DNA of 64,000 bases from Sorghum bicolor. Lineage: Eukaryota; Streptophyta; Magnoliopsida; Poales; Poaceae. Shown here piece by piece: positions 1 through 11,044 of this stretch. Below the pieces are notes generated by a model, which was given only the letters and a program-made list of their open reading frames with translations, was not told where the DNA came from and did no database searches. Location of the stretch: contig NC_012874.2 in the NCBI RefSeq assembly GCF_000003195.3, positions 2,511,001-2,575,000 of the forward strand, read 5' to 3'. The translations under genes and the position numbers were made by a program. The stretch's first letter is position 1. Each line of letters opens with the position of its first letter.

Positions 1-1087
1 TCTTTCTCCATAGCTCACATGCATCGTTACTTTGTAAATAAAAAAATGCCCTGACAGATCAATTGGTTTTACTAATTAACTGAAATTTAGTGTTTAGTGC
101 ACACTCAAAAACCACATTTCATCACTAAAGGAGACATCTACCTTTTTTGACGAATACTGTTTGTTTGTGTGGTCATTGTAATAGTTTTTCCTCACATGAT
201 AGTGTTATTAGCAAGCATTGAATTGTGACTATGTTACTCATTGACATTGAAATATGAAATCTCAGAATTACCTAATCATTCTGAATTGTAATTGAGCCCT
301 TTCATTTTGGTTGCACTATATTTCTAAAAAATAATAATTCTAGCCATTTCATCATTTCTGGAGGAACGAAATTCTTTTGTTTGTTTCAACATGGTTCCAC
401 TGATCATTCACTGCCTATTTGCTGACATACATTTCTGGATGCATTTTTCTCTTACCCATTTACCAGGATGATGATAATAGAATGAAGGACTTAGTCTGAG
501 GCCTCACTTGCAATCCAGGGTTTTAAGTATCTGAAGACAACACAAAAATTGCTTGACGTGATTGTCAGCATTTGATTGTGCACTATGCAAAAATAGATAA
601 AGATCCTTGCCGAAACAGGAAAAGTGAATGACAAAGCCAATGATGGGGGGCTAAAAACGAGATAGTATCTTCATAGGAGCCCAATGTCGGAGCTTTTCAA
701 CTACTGAGAAACAAGTTTTTTTTAATAACTCCTTAGAGACAAGAGCTCCATAATAACATGATGAAACTTATTGCTGGCAATATCTTCCTGGTTGGGCACA
801 CATGGCAGGTATTTTCTGTATGGCAGGTAGACATGCTGATGCATGTCCTTTTAAAATCAAATTGTATAAACCAATCAGTTATCCGATATTTTCAGGGAAA
901 AAAAGTGTGTTCCATTGGCATGCCTTGCTTAGCTGCTATGGCTCTTTGCAATGTGAATTCTAGTATTGGGATGTAATCTATAGATAGACAGAAATCATAT
1001 ATGGTCTACAATTTTTTTCATATGTATTTTATATTGTGGCTTCTCAATAGTATGCTTTGTAGGGCGCCCGAAAGGGCGCTTCCTTTT
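1..1087. other. AT-rich spacer without recognised gene
   Basis: No coding region, RNA gene or complete transposon was recognised here. Open frames are short and show no family motif. The only distinctive element is a perfect short hairpin at 1064-1079 (stem GCGCCC / GGGCGC around a GAAA loop), just before homology to the PPR-locus flank begins. Confidence 0.5.
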
Positions 1088-2345
1088 TCTAGTAGTGGGA
1101 AAAAGGGAAGGATCATCCAACTCCTGCAGCAACGACACTGATCATCAACAAGATTAGTTGCTGCTAATCACTTTGTCATAACACCATTCATCAACACAAT
1201 TATTATGACCAAAACTAGGTAGACCTATGTCAGTATATGCTAATTCCCAAGTGCGCATTTGGTCATCTTGAAATACGTTGCAGCGGCACTTTACTTCTCC
1301 CCTGTCTGAAGTAACATATGAAATCACAACTTCACAAGTAATAACTCTAGGCTTAACTGTTAGCTCTGGTGCTCAACATTTCTGACAGGTACATCATCTA
1401 TCCAACCGTATTTACAGTAGATACAAAACCAACCTGGGAATCAAGAAGAAAAGAGAAATCTGAATATTGCTCCACCGGCGTCTGTTTTTCTCTTTTCAAC
1501 ATCTATCTCTCTGTCCCACGCCTGTCCTGCTTGCACCTAGAGTGAAATTGAATCCTTAAACTGGACACTGAGAATGGGGAATCTTACAAAGCAAGTCAAA
1601 AATCTTCAAAACAGTCATAGTCAAGCAGGTCTTTCTTAAAAGTAGAAAAGGGAAAGAAGCCTCAAGTGCCATATGCTACCTGGAAACAAATGCAGGATTT
1701 AAGATGCCGGCATGCCGCTGAAGTGATCATCCTCGAGGGTAGAGCCAATGCTGAAAGGCTCCTTCAATTTGATGCGATGATCATGCTTAATGAATTATTT
1801 ACTGATCGAAAATATAGGGAAAACATTTCTGATCGCAACCTCTTTCCTACATTTCTTGCAAAATACCACTCAAAGGTATTATGCCAAAGTATTTAAAAAG
1901 GACGACTAGATTGAAAGAGCATTTTATCTATTGTTTGTTTGTTATGCCCAGACTCTAAAATTAAAGTGTATAGGTTTGATCAGCATGCATGGAATTCTAT
2001 TGCTAATTACACATTGTTCCTATTGCAATGAACACCTAATAACTACAGAGACGTCTACCCCAACTAGCTTTGCTAATGCATTTCAACCTAATGGAAGAAT
2101 TAAAATGTTACAAGACAAAGAAAGAAAAACAATTACAGGAGAGTTGACTGCAGAGAGATGGGGGAAAGTTCTAGCCACATTTTCCAAAGAACAGCAGAGA
2201 TACGACATATGCACAGTTTCACTCAGCATCAGAGTAACTCGAGGTCCATCTGCATCTATGGCATCTGGCCATCTCTTTGACTTTACTTGTGACATCTCAA
2301 CTTTACTTGCTGCTACTAGCTGATCATAATTCACCAAAAAAGAAT
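1088..2345 (-). repeat. Relic PPR-locus unit (gene deleted)
   Basis: From about 1088 to 2225 this stretch is a diverged copy of the 3' flank of the two PPR genes. It matches about 2655-3680 and 19165-20215, including the shared string GGATCATCCAACTCCTGCAG (AGGATCATTC in the third copy). At 2306-2340 it instead resembles sequence 5' of the intact PPR gene (CTTGCTGCTACTAG then CTGATCATA, compare 23292-23320). The PPR coding region that separates these two parts in the intact unit is missing. I read it as a unit reduced by an internal deletion. Open frames inside it are not conserved between copies and are not genes. Confidence 0.7.
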
Positions 2346-2381
2346 CCTCAGCTCTCATCTCAAGATAGATGTGGTCATCAG
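2346..2381. repeat. PPR-unit boundary motif, copy 1
   Basis: A 36 bp string containing CTCAGCTCTCATCTCAAGAT and ending TGTGGTCATCAG. Near-identical strings occur at 16713-16748 and 23339-23374. In each case it sits between the sequence 5' of one PPR unit and the 3' flank of the next, so it marks the junction of the tandem units. Confidence 0.75.
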
Positions 2382-4486
2382 ATCAGTCGATACATCTCGC
2401 TACCACTTTAGTTACTCAAAGATGCGAAGCTACTGTAGCAGCGTTTACCACTTCATCTTTAACTGGATGCAGTCAGGATAATATATGGCTGTCAAACATT
2501 CTTTACAATGTAGAATTCTTCTCGACTTCGAAAAATCAGTAATTCACAACTGCACAATCCAAACATCATGATAATTGATAAGAACCTGCAAGTTGCTCTA
2601 CGGATCTACCACTACCAGCAACTACATTTAGAATATGGACAGAGTTGGCAATGCGATGATTCTTCTCCATAGTGGGGAAAAAATGAAGGATCATCCAACT
2701 CCTGCAGCAACACTCCTCATCAAGAAGATTAGCTGCTGCTAATCACTTTGTCATAACACCCTTCATCAATACAATTATTATGACCAAGATTAGATAGAAC
2801 TATGTCAGTACATGCTAATTCCGCTGCGCTTTTTGTCATCTTGAAATACAGTTTCTGTTGCAGTGGCACTTCAGTTCTGCCCCGTCTGAAGTAACCTATA
2901 AAGTTATACATAATAACTCTTACTTAGCTGTTAATTCCCAAGCTCAACATTTCTCGGAAAATGACAAATACATCATCTGACAATATTTACAGTAGCTGCA
3001 AAACCAACCTGAGAGTCAAAAAGAAAAAAGACATAGCGCCCTCTGGTATTCTCTTTCAAGCATGGATCTCTTGTCTGATGCCTGCTCTGCTTGCATCTAG
3101 ACTGGATACTGGTAATGGGGCATTTAAACTTCTGGAATCTCACAAAGCAAGTCAACAATCAAAACAGTCATAGCCAAACAGGTCTTTTAACTTAAAAGTA
3201 GAAAGTGGAAGAAGCCTCAAATGCCATATGTTTATGCTTCACCTGCAAACAAATGGGGGGATTTAAGATTTCATTGAAGTAAAAACATGCCAAGGCACGG
3301 CCGCGACAAAAAGATTTTGCTGAAGTGATAATCATGCTGAAGACATAAAGGGACAACTATATTCAAAGAGCATTTCATGTGTTGTTTGTTTGTTATGCCC
3401 AGACTCTAAAATTAAAGTGCCTAGGCTTGATCATCATGTATGGAATTCTATTGCTAATTATGCATTCCTTTTGCAGTGAACATTTAATAGTACAGAGACA
3501 TCTCCCCCAACTAGCTCTGTTAATGCATTTAAATCTAATGGAAGAATTAAAATGTTACCACACAAAGAAAGCAAAAACAATTACTGAACTGGCTGCAGAG
3601 GGAAGGAGGAAAGTTCTAACCACATTTTCCCAAAGAAACACCAGACATACACCATATGCACAATTTCACTTGTTATCAATACAGCATACGAAAGGCGGAT
3701 GCAATAAGAGGAGAAAACTAATCAGGCAGTGCATTGTAGAAATATATAGTACAGCAGTTGTTAAGCAAAGAAATGACTTCATATTTGATAGAGGACGTCC
3801 CTCCTTTAGCTCCTGGAAGAGGCTATTCATGGAGGAAGCTAAACTGCAAGCTTTGAGATTCAGTGATGCTAAACGACCGGCTTTCTCTCTTTGTATAGAC
3901 TCCCTAGCTTAGTTTCTGTTTCTTCCGTCCTGTTGTTTCTTTCGGTTTTGGTTTCGGTTTTGGTGTCTGTTGTTTAGTTGTACAGGATTGTTCTTGTTTT
4001 CCTCTTTTTATTTAATAAAAAAAATTCTTACAGTGGGGGCTTCCCTGCTGTATTCTCGCTCAAAAAAACATAGTTTGTGTAAGGTAAAAAACATAGCAAA
4101 ACTCTTACACTGCTAACTGTGGGGGAAATACACAAGCTCAAATTATAGGAATCACCTCACTGATAAAGAGGTCCACATGATAGATTTATCACTAGGAGCG
4201 CAGAGTTTCTTCACAAATTATATAAAATGAAATGCAAAGACTTCAGTGTTACTCATTACTATGCAAAAACAAGGACAGCACGCAAGGTTATTTTACCTGT
4301 TGATAAACTTGACGCTCAAGACATTTCTCCAGGGATTTCATCATTCAAAGCATACCACACAACATGGCCAAAAAATTAGAGCACAGGGCAGAGTGGTCAG
4401 TCCAACAAATTGACATTTCACATGGAGATGATAAGCACAGTTGAATCTGAATTCTTCTTTTTTTTGTCAACACTCAACTGCAGGCT
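2382..4486. repeat. 3' flank of frameshifted PPR gene (unit A)
   Basis: This region is homologous in order and orientation to 18890-20716, the 3' flank of the intact PPR gene, and in part to 1088-2225. The main difference is a LINE 3' fragment at 3765-4068 that is absent from the other copy. The long open frame at 3379-3912 runs through this junction and ends in the LINE tail, so it is not a gene. The segment is probably 3' UTR and spacer. Confidence 0.7.
3765..4068 (+). mobile_element. 5'-truncated LINE 3' end (unit A only)
   Basis: Relative to unit B, where GTTGTTAA continues directly into CATAGTTTG (about 20294-20308), unit A carries about 304 extra bases ending in an A7 tract. The extra piece reads as the end of a LINE ORF2. 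The coding part includes NDFIFDRGRPSF and EEAKLQALRF before a stop at 3910-3912, followed by a T-rich 3' UTR. This is the typical tail of grass L1-type elements. No clear target-site duplication is visible. It inserted after the two PPR units diverged. Confidence 0.75.
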
Positions 4487-6827
4487 TCAGTGAGGAAAAC
4501 GATACTTTTCAGGCAGAGACTTTGCAAGTTGTTGATATTCACCCCTCGAGTAAAGTGATATAAGCATGGAAGCAGTGGAAGCCTCAAGTGAGAAATTCTT
4601 CTCATCAAGTTTGGAGAGGTAAGCCCCAGCCCTGCTTATGTCACCTCTATGCAAGAACCTCCTAACTAGAGCATTTAACATACGTGAGTTTGGAGCAGTA
4701 CCATTCTCTTCCATTGCTGAAAACAGCACACCGAGCTCCTCAAGTGATCCTTCTTTTATTAGATTTTCTGCTATTAAGCAGTAGGTCTCAACATCCGGAA
4801 CCAAACCATAAGCAGAGATAGTAGCAAACAAATCCATGGCATCTTCCTTTTTGCCACCTTTGAGCAACGCACCAATCATGATGTTGAAAGTAATAATGTG
4901 AAGTTGAAGACCCTTAGAACACAGGCTCTGAAACATTTTGAATGCTTCATCAACACAATTATTTTTGCAAAGACCATTTAGAATAATGTTGTATGTGTAC
5001 ATGTCCCACTGTGTTCTGCTATTGATCATATTGAGATAGAGTTCCTTTGCTTCAGAAAATCTCCCGGTCTGAAACAATCCATGCAATATAGTATTATAAG
5101 TCACAACATCAGGTGTAGGTCCGTTCATTAACATTTCTCGTAAAAGGCTATATGCATCATCTATCCTTCGAGCTTTGCAGTAGCCATGAAGCAAAGTATT
5201 ATAAGTAAATTCATTAGGTTTCAAGCCAATTGAGACCATAACATCAAGTAGCTTCGCCGCTTCATCAGTTCTACCAGTTAAGCAGTGGCCATCAACTAAT
5301 GTATTATATGAGATAACATCAGGCCTCACACCCACACGTAACATCAATTCAATGAGCCTCTGGGCTTCCATGACCCGCCCTTCTCTGCATAAATCACACA
5401 TTAATGTGTTGAAGACCACCACGTCAAGACGGATTCCTTGATCCAACATTTCAAAAACTAGTTCCTCAGCCTTCTCCCACTTCTCAACGGTGCAGAGTCC
5501 ATAAACTAGGGAGGAAAAAATAAAGATGTCAGGAGTCGCACCTTCATTGATCATCTGATTGAATTTAAGGATAGCGTCGTCCACCCTGCCTAACTTGCAT
5601 AGTGCATCTATTAGTGCTCCATAGTTGACTACATTAGGACTCAACCCTTGCTGCCTCATTTTGTCAAATATACACACTGCCTCATCTATCATTGCCTTTT
5701 CAGCATATGCACAAAACATTATGTTAAAGATGTGATGATTAGGCGAAACAACATTTCCTACCATCAAATCTCATGCATTTCAGAAAGAGCGCCTTCTGTA
5801 GCATATCCATGAAGCATAATGCCATAGATAGTTACATCGGGTTTTATGCCCTTCCTAATCACAGAATCAAAAATATTCCTGGCTTCTGTGCATCTTCCAT
5901 TCTTGCATAGGTAGTCCAGCAGTAAAGCATAAATAAAACAATCTGGCTCAAGATCATGTGTGGACATTTCTTCCAGCAAACGAACTACTTCTTTCCACTT
6001 TCCAGTGGAAAGGTATCCATGGATCAGACAATTATATGTGCCATTGCTTGGCTTAACACCTTTATCAAGCATCTGCTGAAAGACAGCCTTGGCTCTGTCA
6101 ACCACTTGAGCTTTGCATAGGCCATCAATTACTGTGTTGTATGTCACAACATCCGGTGGAATCCCCCGATCTATCATTTGAAGAAACAGGTTGTAAGCTT
6201 TGTCCACTTGACCCTCTCTAAAGAAACCATTGATGACGGTGTTGTAGGACACCACATCTGGTGGGCAGCTTAGACCTTGATCATCAGCCATCACGTGCAG
6301 AAGCTCAAGTGCCTCCTCAGCTCTATTTTCATTGCAGAAACCCTTGACAAGTGTGTTGTAGGAAACTACATTGGGTGTGCAGCCAAACTCGGGCATTCGC
6401 CAAAGCAATATGTTTGTGGCCTCGTCCAATCTCTTCGCATCACATAGGCCCTTAAGCAGTTGATTAAAGACTATGTGATTCACCCTCCAGCCTGTCTTAA
6501 GGATGAGGCCAAAGACGGCGAAGCCATGCTCTAGGCGGCCCATGCGACAGAAGCAGCCGATGAGGATGCTGTAGGTGCACCTGTCCGGAGCCACCTTATC
6601 AGAGCATTCACGGACCATCCGATCGAATAGGGAGATGCCGAGCTGTGATTCTAAGGTGGAGTGCCGGCCCGAGGCACGAGACACAGCGGTGAGGAGGTGG
6701 TTGAAGGCGGTAACCGAGGCGGGCCTGGCGTGGGGAAGCAATAGGTCGAATAGCTTGAGCGCGTCGTGGGAGGCGAGGCTTCCCGATTGGGCGCGGTCGG
6801 CGATGAAGCGCTCCAGCTGCAAGCGCC

Positions 6828-7250
6828 GGTCAGCGGCGGCCCTCACGCGGCGCAACATGCCGACGGGGCGCGATCGCGCCGGCGGCGGCGCAACTGGCAC
6901 TGGCACGGACGGCGCCGCGTTAGCCTTCCGGCCGGTGGAGAAGAGCAGCTCGCGTGCGCTTGGTGGGCGGACCAAGCACCGGTCAGCGGCGGCGCTCACA
7001 CGGCCCGACATGCCAACGGGGCGCGATCGTGCCGGCGGCAGCGCTACTGGCACTGGCACGAACGGCGCCACGCCAGCCTTCGGTTCGGTGGAGAAGAGCA
7101 GCTCGCGCGCGCTGGGTGGGCGGACCAAGCACCGGTCAGCGGCGGCGCTCACGCGGCCCGACATTCCGACGGGCCGCGGTCGCGCCGGCGGCGACCCTAC
7201 TGGCACTGGCACGAACGGCGCCACGCCAGCCTCCTGGTCGGGTGGAGCAG
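6828..7250 (-). repeat. 153-bp minisatellite in PPR N-terminal region
   Basis: Almost three copies of a 153 bp unit begin with GGTCAGCGGCGG at 6828, 6981 and 7134 (plus strand), exactly 153 bp apart. As the period is a multiple of three, it reads as a 51-residue repeat (RVSAAADRCLVRPPSARELL and so on), rich in Arg, Ala, Ser and Pro like a mitochondrial presequence. The intact paralogue has a single copy. The copies differ by a few substitutions, and only the innermost continues into the PPR domain. Confidence 0.85.
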
Positions 7251-7301
7251 AGCTGGAAGGGGTGGTGTGGTGGTGTGTTTGCTGGGGGCAGGCAGGGCGC
7301 A

Positions 7302-7317
7302 CCCCCCCCCCCCCCCC
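7302..7317. repeat. C16 homopolymer followed by T10
   Basis: Sixteen consecutive C residues, followed after CTGCC by a T tract. This lies inside the formal 5' end of the upstream PPR reading frame, which makes that N-terminus unreliable. Length errors are likely here. Confidence 0.8.
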
Positions 7318-7359
7318 TGCCCTTTTTTTTTTGATCTCTTCTCCTTTTTTATGAAGCAA

Positions 7360-8044
7360 CGGTACGAAGCAGAGATGGAAAGCACGTACTACTACGTAGT
7401 TGTTCAGGACTCGTGGTATGCCTGAAAATTTAGGTCAATGGTCTGCTTGGCTGCAGCAGCTACTGAAGATTTATTAGCTACTTAAAGGTTCAAAATCTTT
7501 GTTCAATGTTTGCCATCTGTTGCAATGCATTCAACTCATTTCCTTAGTAGTAGACTCTTATATAAATATTACAGGCAGTCAAGGTAGCTGCTATAAATAT
7601 TCAGAATACAATGAGTGTTAGCAGCAATAGAATTGCACACTTTGACAGTAATAGTACTGAAATACTTCTAGTGATCCGTGATCGTTCAGTTTGTTAGCTA
7701 GTCAATTCCTGGAGCCATATCAAATTGCAAACCAAATTAAAATCTCGGCCAAAACCCTGAAACTAGTGGTAGCAGCAATTAGAATTTCAGCAGTGGCTAG
7801 CTGCTTGCTACTGCTATTTCTGGAAACCACCTCTGTTTGCTCAGACTTGACAAATTGGCAGTTATAGGATAATGGAAAAATAGCAGTTTTAGATCCTTTG
7901 TTTGTTCACTTCAGGATTAGCCTATGAAATTAAGTGCCGTGGTGGCTTTCGACTGAATGGAATGCTATTATTATCTGAATGTTGATCACTCAGCAGTCCA
8001 ACATCTGCTTGACATATTATTCTGGCAATTGTTTGGGGTTTAGA
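7360..8044. other. Spacer 5' of the frameshifted PPR gene
   Basis: No gene recognised. AT-rich sequence with no counterpart upstream of the intact PPR copy. It was continuous with 15544 onward before the Copia element inserted, as the TTTGG duplication on both sides shows. Confidence 0.5.
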
Positions 8045-8049
8045 TTTGG

Positions 8050-8155
8050 TGTTGCAATTTGGGGGAAAGCTCTCTGTCTAGTTCCTTCCAGAACAGAGGA
8101 ACTCTATTTCTTATTCTCACTTCTTACATATAGGTCCCCATTATTTACACCAACA
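8050..8155 (-). repeat. Copia 3' LTR
   Basis: 106 bp terminal repeat starting TGTTGCAATTTG and ending CACCAACA on the plus strand. It matches 15431-15538 except for an extra TGTCTAG-like insertion and a missing piece after TAGGTCCC. LTRs this short are unusual for Copia elements but are bounded here by TG/CA ends and the 5 bp TSD. Confidence 0.9.
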
Positions 8156-8167
8156 CTCCCCCTCAAG
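8156..8167 (-). promoter_or_regulatory. Copia polypurine tract
   Basis: CTTGAGGGGGAG on the minus strand, immediately inside the 3' LTR. This is the typical plus-strand primer site of plant Copia elements. Confidence 0.8.
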
Positions 8168-8711
8168 ATAGGCTAAATATATCTAACATGCCCATCTTGC
8201 TACAACTCAACTCAACTTCACTAGGTCCTAAACCTTTTGTAAAACAGTCTGCTAGTTGGCTACGCGATTTTACATACTTTAACTTTAGGACTCCACTATC
8301 CAGCTTCTCCTTGATGAAGAATCTATCAATTTCCACATGCTTGGTGCGGTCAAACTGAACTGGATTATTTGCAATGTTGATTGCAGCAATGTTATCACAG
8401 TGAAGCATCATTGTCTCATTTCTTAATACTCGCAACTCCTTTAGCAAGCCCTTTAACCACAACATCTCACACAAACTCAGTGCCATTGCCCTATACTCAG
8501 CCTCCGCAGTAGACCGAGCCACAACTGCTTGCTTCTTGCTTCTCCATGAGACAAGATTGCCTCCCACAAACACACAATATCCAGAGGTGGACCTCCTATC
8601 ATCTTTGCTGCTCGCCCAATCTGCATCACAGTAGCCCTCCACACCAAGGTGCCCATTCTTCCTGAACCATAACCCTCTCCCAGGGGTTCCCTTTAGATAC
8701 CTCAAAATCAT
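8163..8711 (-). pseudogene. Copia RNase H domain
   Basis: 182 codons encoding the C-terminal RNase H of Copia pol. Landmarks are YCDADWASSKDDRRSTSGYC, SRSTAEAEYRAMA-type VARSTAEAEYRAMAL, and TKHVEIDRFFIKEKL. It is out of frame with the reverse transcriptase part. The upstream frame ends in TGA at HMEVVT, overlapping the first codon here, and one lost base near 8711 explains both. In an intact element this domain would follow reverse transcriptase in the same polyprotein. Confidence 0.9.
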
Positions 8712-11044
8712 GTAACAACTTCCATATGTCCTGTTCTTGGATCATGCATATACCTGCTCACCACACTCACTGCATAGGAAATGTCAAGTCTTGTATGACA
8801 CAAGTATATCAGTCTTCCCACCAATCTTTGATACGTTTCTTTGTTCACCGAATCTCCACACTGGGCACTGATTTGATGATTTTTATCAATAGGAGTACTA
8901 CATGGCCGACAACCAAGCATACCAGTTTCAGCCAACAGATCAAGGACATATTTCCTTTGAGAGAGAATTATCCCCTTAGGCAACCTGGCAATCTCAATCC
9001 CAAGGAAATACCTTAGTGGTCCAAGATCCTTTACTTCAAATGCCTTTCCCAGATTCTTCTTCAAACATTTGATTTCCTCCACATCGTCTCCTGTAATTAC
9101 AATATCATCCACATATACAGCCATAATGGTGATAAATGTTCCTCTATGCTTGTAGAAGACTGTATGGTCACCATTACATTGAGTGTAGCCCATGCCACAG
9201 ACCGCTCTTCTAAACCTGTCAAACCATGCTCGAGGTGATTGCTTCAGTCCATAGAGTGACTTTTTAAGTCTACACACCTTCCCAACAGTTTGACTATTCG
9301 CAAACCCCGGTGGGATTTCTATGTATACTTCTTCTTGTAAATCACCATGAAGAAATGCATTCTTCACATCCATTTGATGTAGAGGCCATCCAAAGTTCAC
9401 TGCACAGGAGATTAAGGTTCTAACAGTACTCATCTTTGCCACAGGAGCAAAGGTCTCATCATAATCAATGCCATATGTTTGACTATAGCCTTTTGCGACC
9501 AGTCTTGCCTTATATCTGTCCACCTCTCCTTTTGAGTTTTGCTTCACAGTGAAGACCCACTTGCAGCCCACAGCTTTTTTCCCTCTTGGAAGTGGGACCA
9601 ATTCCCAAGTCTTGTTTTTCTGAAGAGCATGCATCTCTTCTCTCATAGCTGCATTCCAGTTAGGATCCTGTCTTGCACACCTCCAGTCCTTTGGAATAGG
9701 CACTGTTTGTAAAGATGCAACAAATGCTCTATATGCAGGTGAAAGACGAGAATAGGAGAGGAAGTTGGCAATGTCATGATCTGTACTAGGATGTTCAAAA
9801 CCATAACGAACAGGTGGTTTTCCAAAATTAGATCTAGTATCCCTACGTTGTGCAAGAGGTAGCTCTACATGTTCAGGGTTAGGAGGGACATTACCACTTG
9901 ATGGAGGGAGGTCCGAGGAGTGACTTGGGACTGGTGTAGCAGGCTGTTGAGGCTGTGGTCCACTGATTTGCTCCCCCTGACTCCGTCTCCTTTGGTACAC
10001 TATTGCTTCCTTTGCAACTGCTTGTTGCTCCTGACTCCTGAACCGTCTCCTCTGGTACACAATTGGTTCCTTTTGAATCCCAACATTCACCTCTTCACTT
10101 ACTTCATCGATTATCTCCTCATTCCCATCACCAACCACCTCATCGCCAACTATCTCTTCTCCTTCACAGTCACCATTATTCACATTATCCTGATGAATTG
10201 CCTCCTGAGTTTCAGACCTACCCATTGAACATGGGATGGTACCAACAATCACCTCTCTTTGAGCATTAGCTCCTTCATTCTCCCCCTCTCTACAGTCACC
10301 GTCAGTGACTGAAGAGAATTCCTCTAAGAGCGGATCAAGATCACATGGCTTTGTGTAGTATGGTTCAGACTCCCTAAACGTCACATCCATACTCACAAAC
10401 AATTTTCTGCCAATAGGGTCCCAACACTTATAACCCTTTTGTGTAGAAGAATAGCCAACAAAAATACACTTCACCGCCTGAGGGTCCAATTTACCAACCA
10501 ACGGTCTATGGTCCCTGACAAAGCACACACAACCAAACACCTTTGGAGGTACTTTAAACTCTTGTTGTCCCAGCAACAGCTCTACAGGTGACTTCAAACC
10601 AAGAATCCTAGATGGCATACGATTGATTAAATATGCTGCTGTTAGCACCGTTTCACTCCAGAGATACTTGGGCACATTCATCTGAAACATGATTGACCTT
10701 GCGACCTCTAACAAGTGTCGATTCTTCCGCTCAGCTACACCATTTTGTGGTGGGGTATTAGGACAAGTAGTTTGATGTATAATCCCATGTTCCGAAAGAT
10801 ACGCCCCAAAATCATTATTCACATACTCCTTTCCATTATCGGTTCGGAGAATCCGAATCCTAGTATTGAATTGGTTTGCAACTAATTTATGAAAATCTTG
10901 GAAACACCTGAGGACCTCATGCTTACCCCTAAGCATGTAAATCCATGCCATACGTGTATAGCAGTCAATAAAAGTGACAAACCACTTAAATCCACTCACA
11001 GATGTCACTGAGCATGGACCCCAAACATCAGAATGTATTAACAT
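8708..11044 (-). pseudogene. Copia integrase and reverse transcriptase
   Basis: 778 codons in one frame. The integrase core shows SDVWGP, RTDNGKEYVN and QNGVAERKNRHL, which carry the catalytic D, D and E. A serine/proline-rich linker follows, then reverse transcriptase with WKWV-type GCKWVFTVK, QMDVKNAFLHGDL and the active site YVDDIVITGDD. The frame ends early at HMEVVT where RNase H should begin. Its beginning overlaps the gag-protease frame by a few bases at 11038-11044, where a single missing base splits GAG-pre-integrase from the integrase core. The enzyme would make and insert cDNA of the element, but this copy cannot make a full polyprotein. Confidence 0.92.

Larger units (their letters stand above)
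4487..7359 (-). pseudogene. Frameshifted Rf1-type PPR gene
   Basis: A P-class pentatricopeptide repeat gene of the restorer-of-fertility type. Such proteins are usually mitochondrial and bind RNA. The reading is split into 5764-7359 (531 codons) and 4487-5767. Both halves align end to end with the intact paralogue at 20717-22990, down to the C-terminal LPEKYRFPH. Relative to the paralogue, 7 bp are missing after AAATCT at 5766-5771 (minus strand), shifting the frame in the motif after SEMH and giving an immediate TGA at 5764-5766. The upstream half would encode about nine PPR motifs. It contains one motif (NTVINGFFREGQVDKAYNLF) that the paralogue lacks. The start at 7359 is doubtful because the first 30 or so codons cross a C16 tract. 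The methionine at 6858 aligns best with the paralogue's start. Sequencing error at the 7 bp site cannot be excluded. Confidence 0.85.

Noticed and set aside
3379..3912. 177-codon open frame on the plus strand
   Set aside because: It joins PPR 3' flank DNA with a LINE ORF2 tail. The equivalent frame in the other copy is short and differs, so it is chance plus transposon.
6575..7425. Long plus-strand frames opposite the PPR gene start
   Set aside because: Antisense shadows of the GC-rich PPR 5' region and its 153-bp repeat, with no motif of their own.
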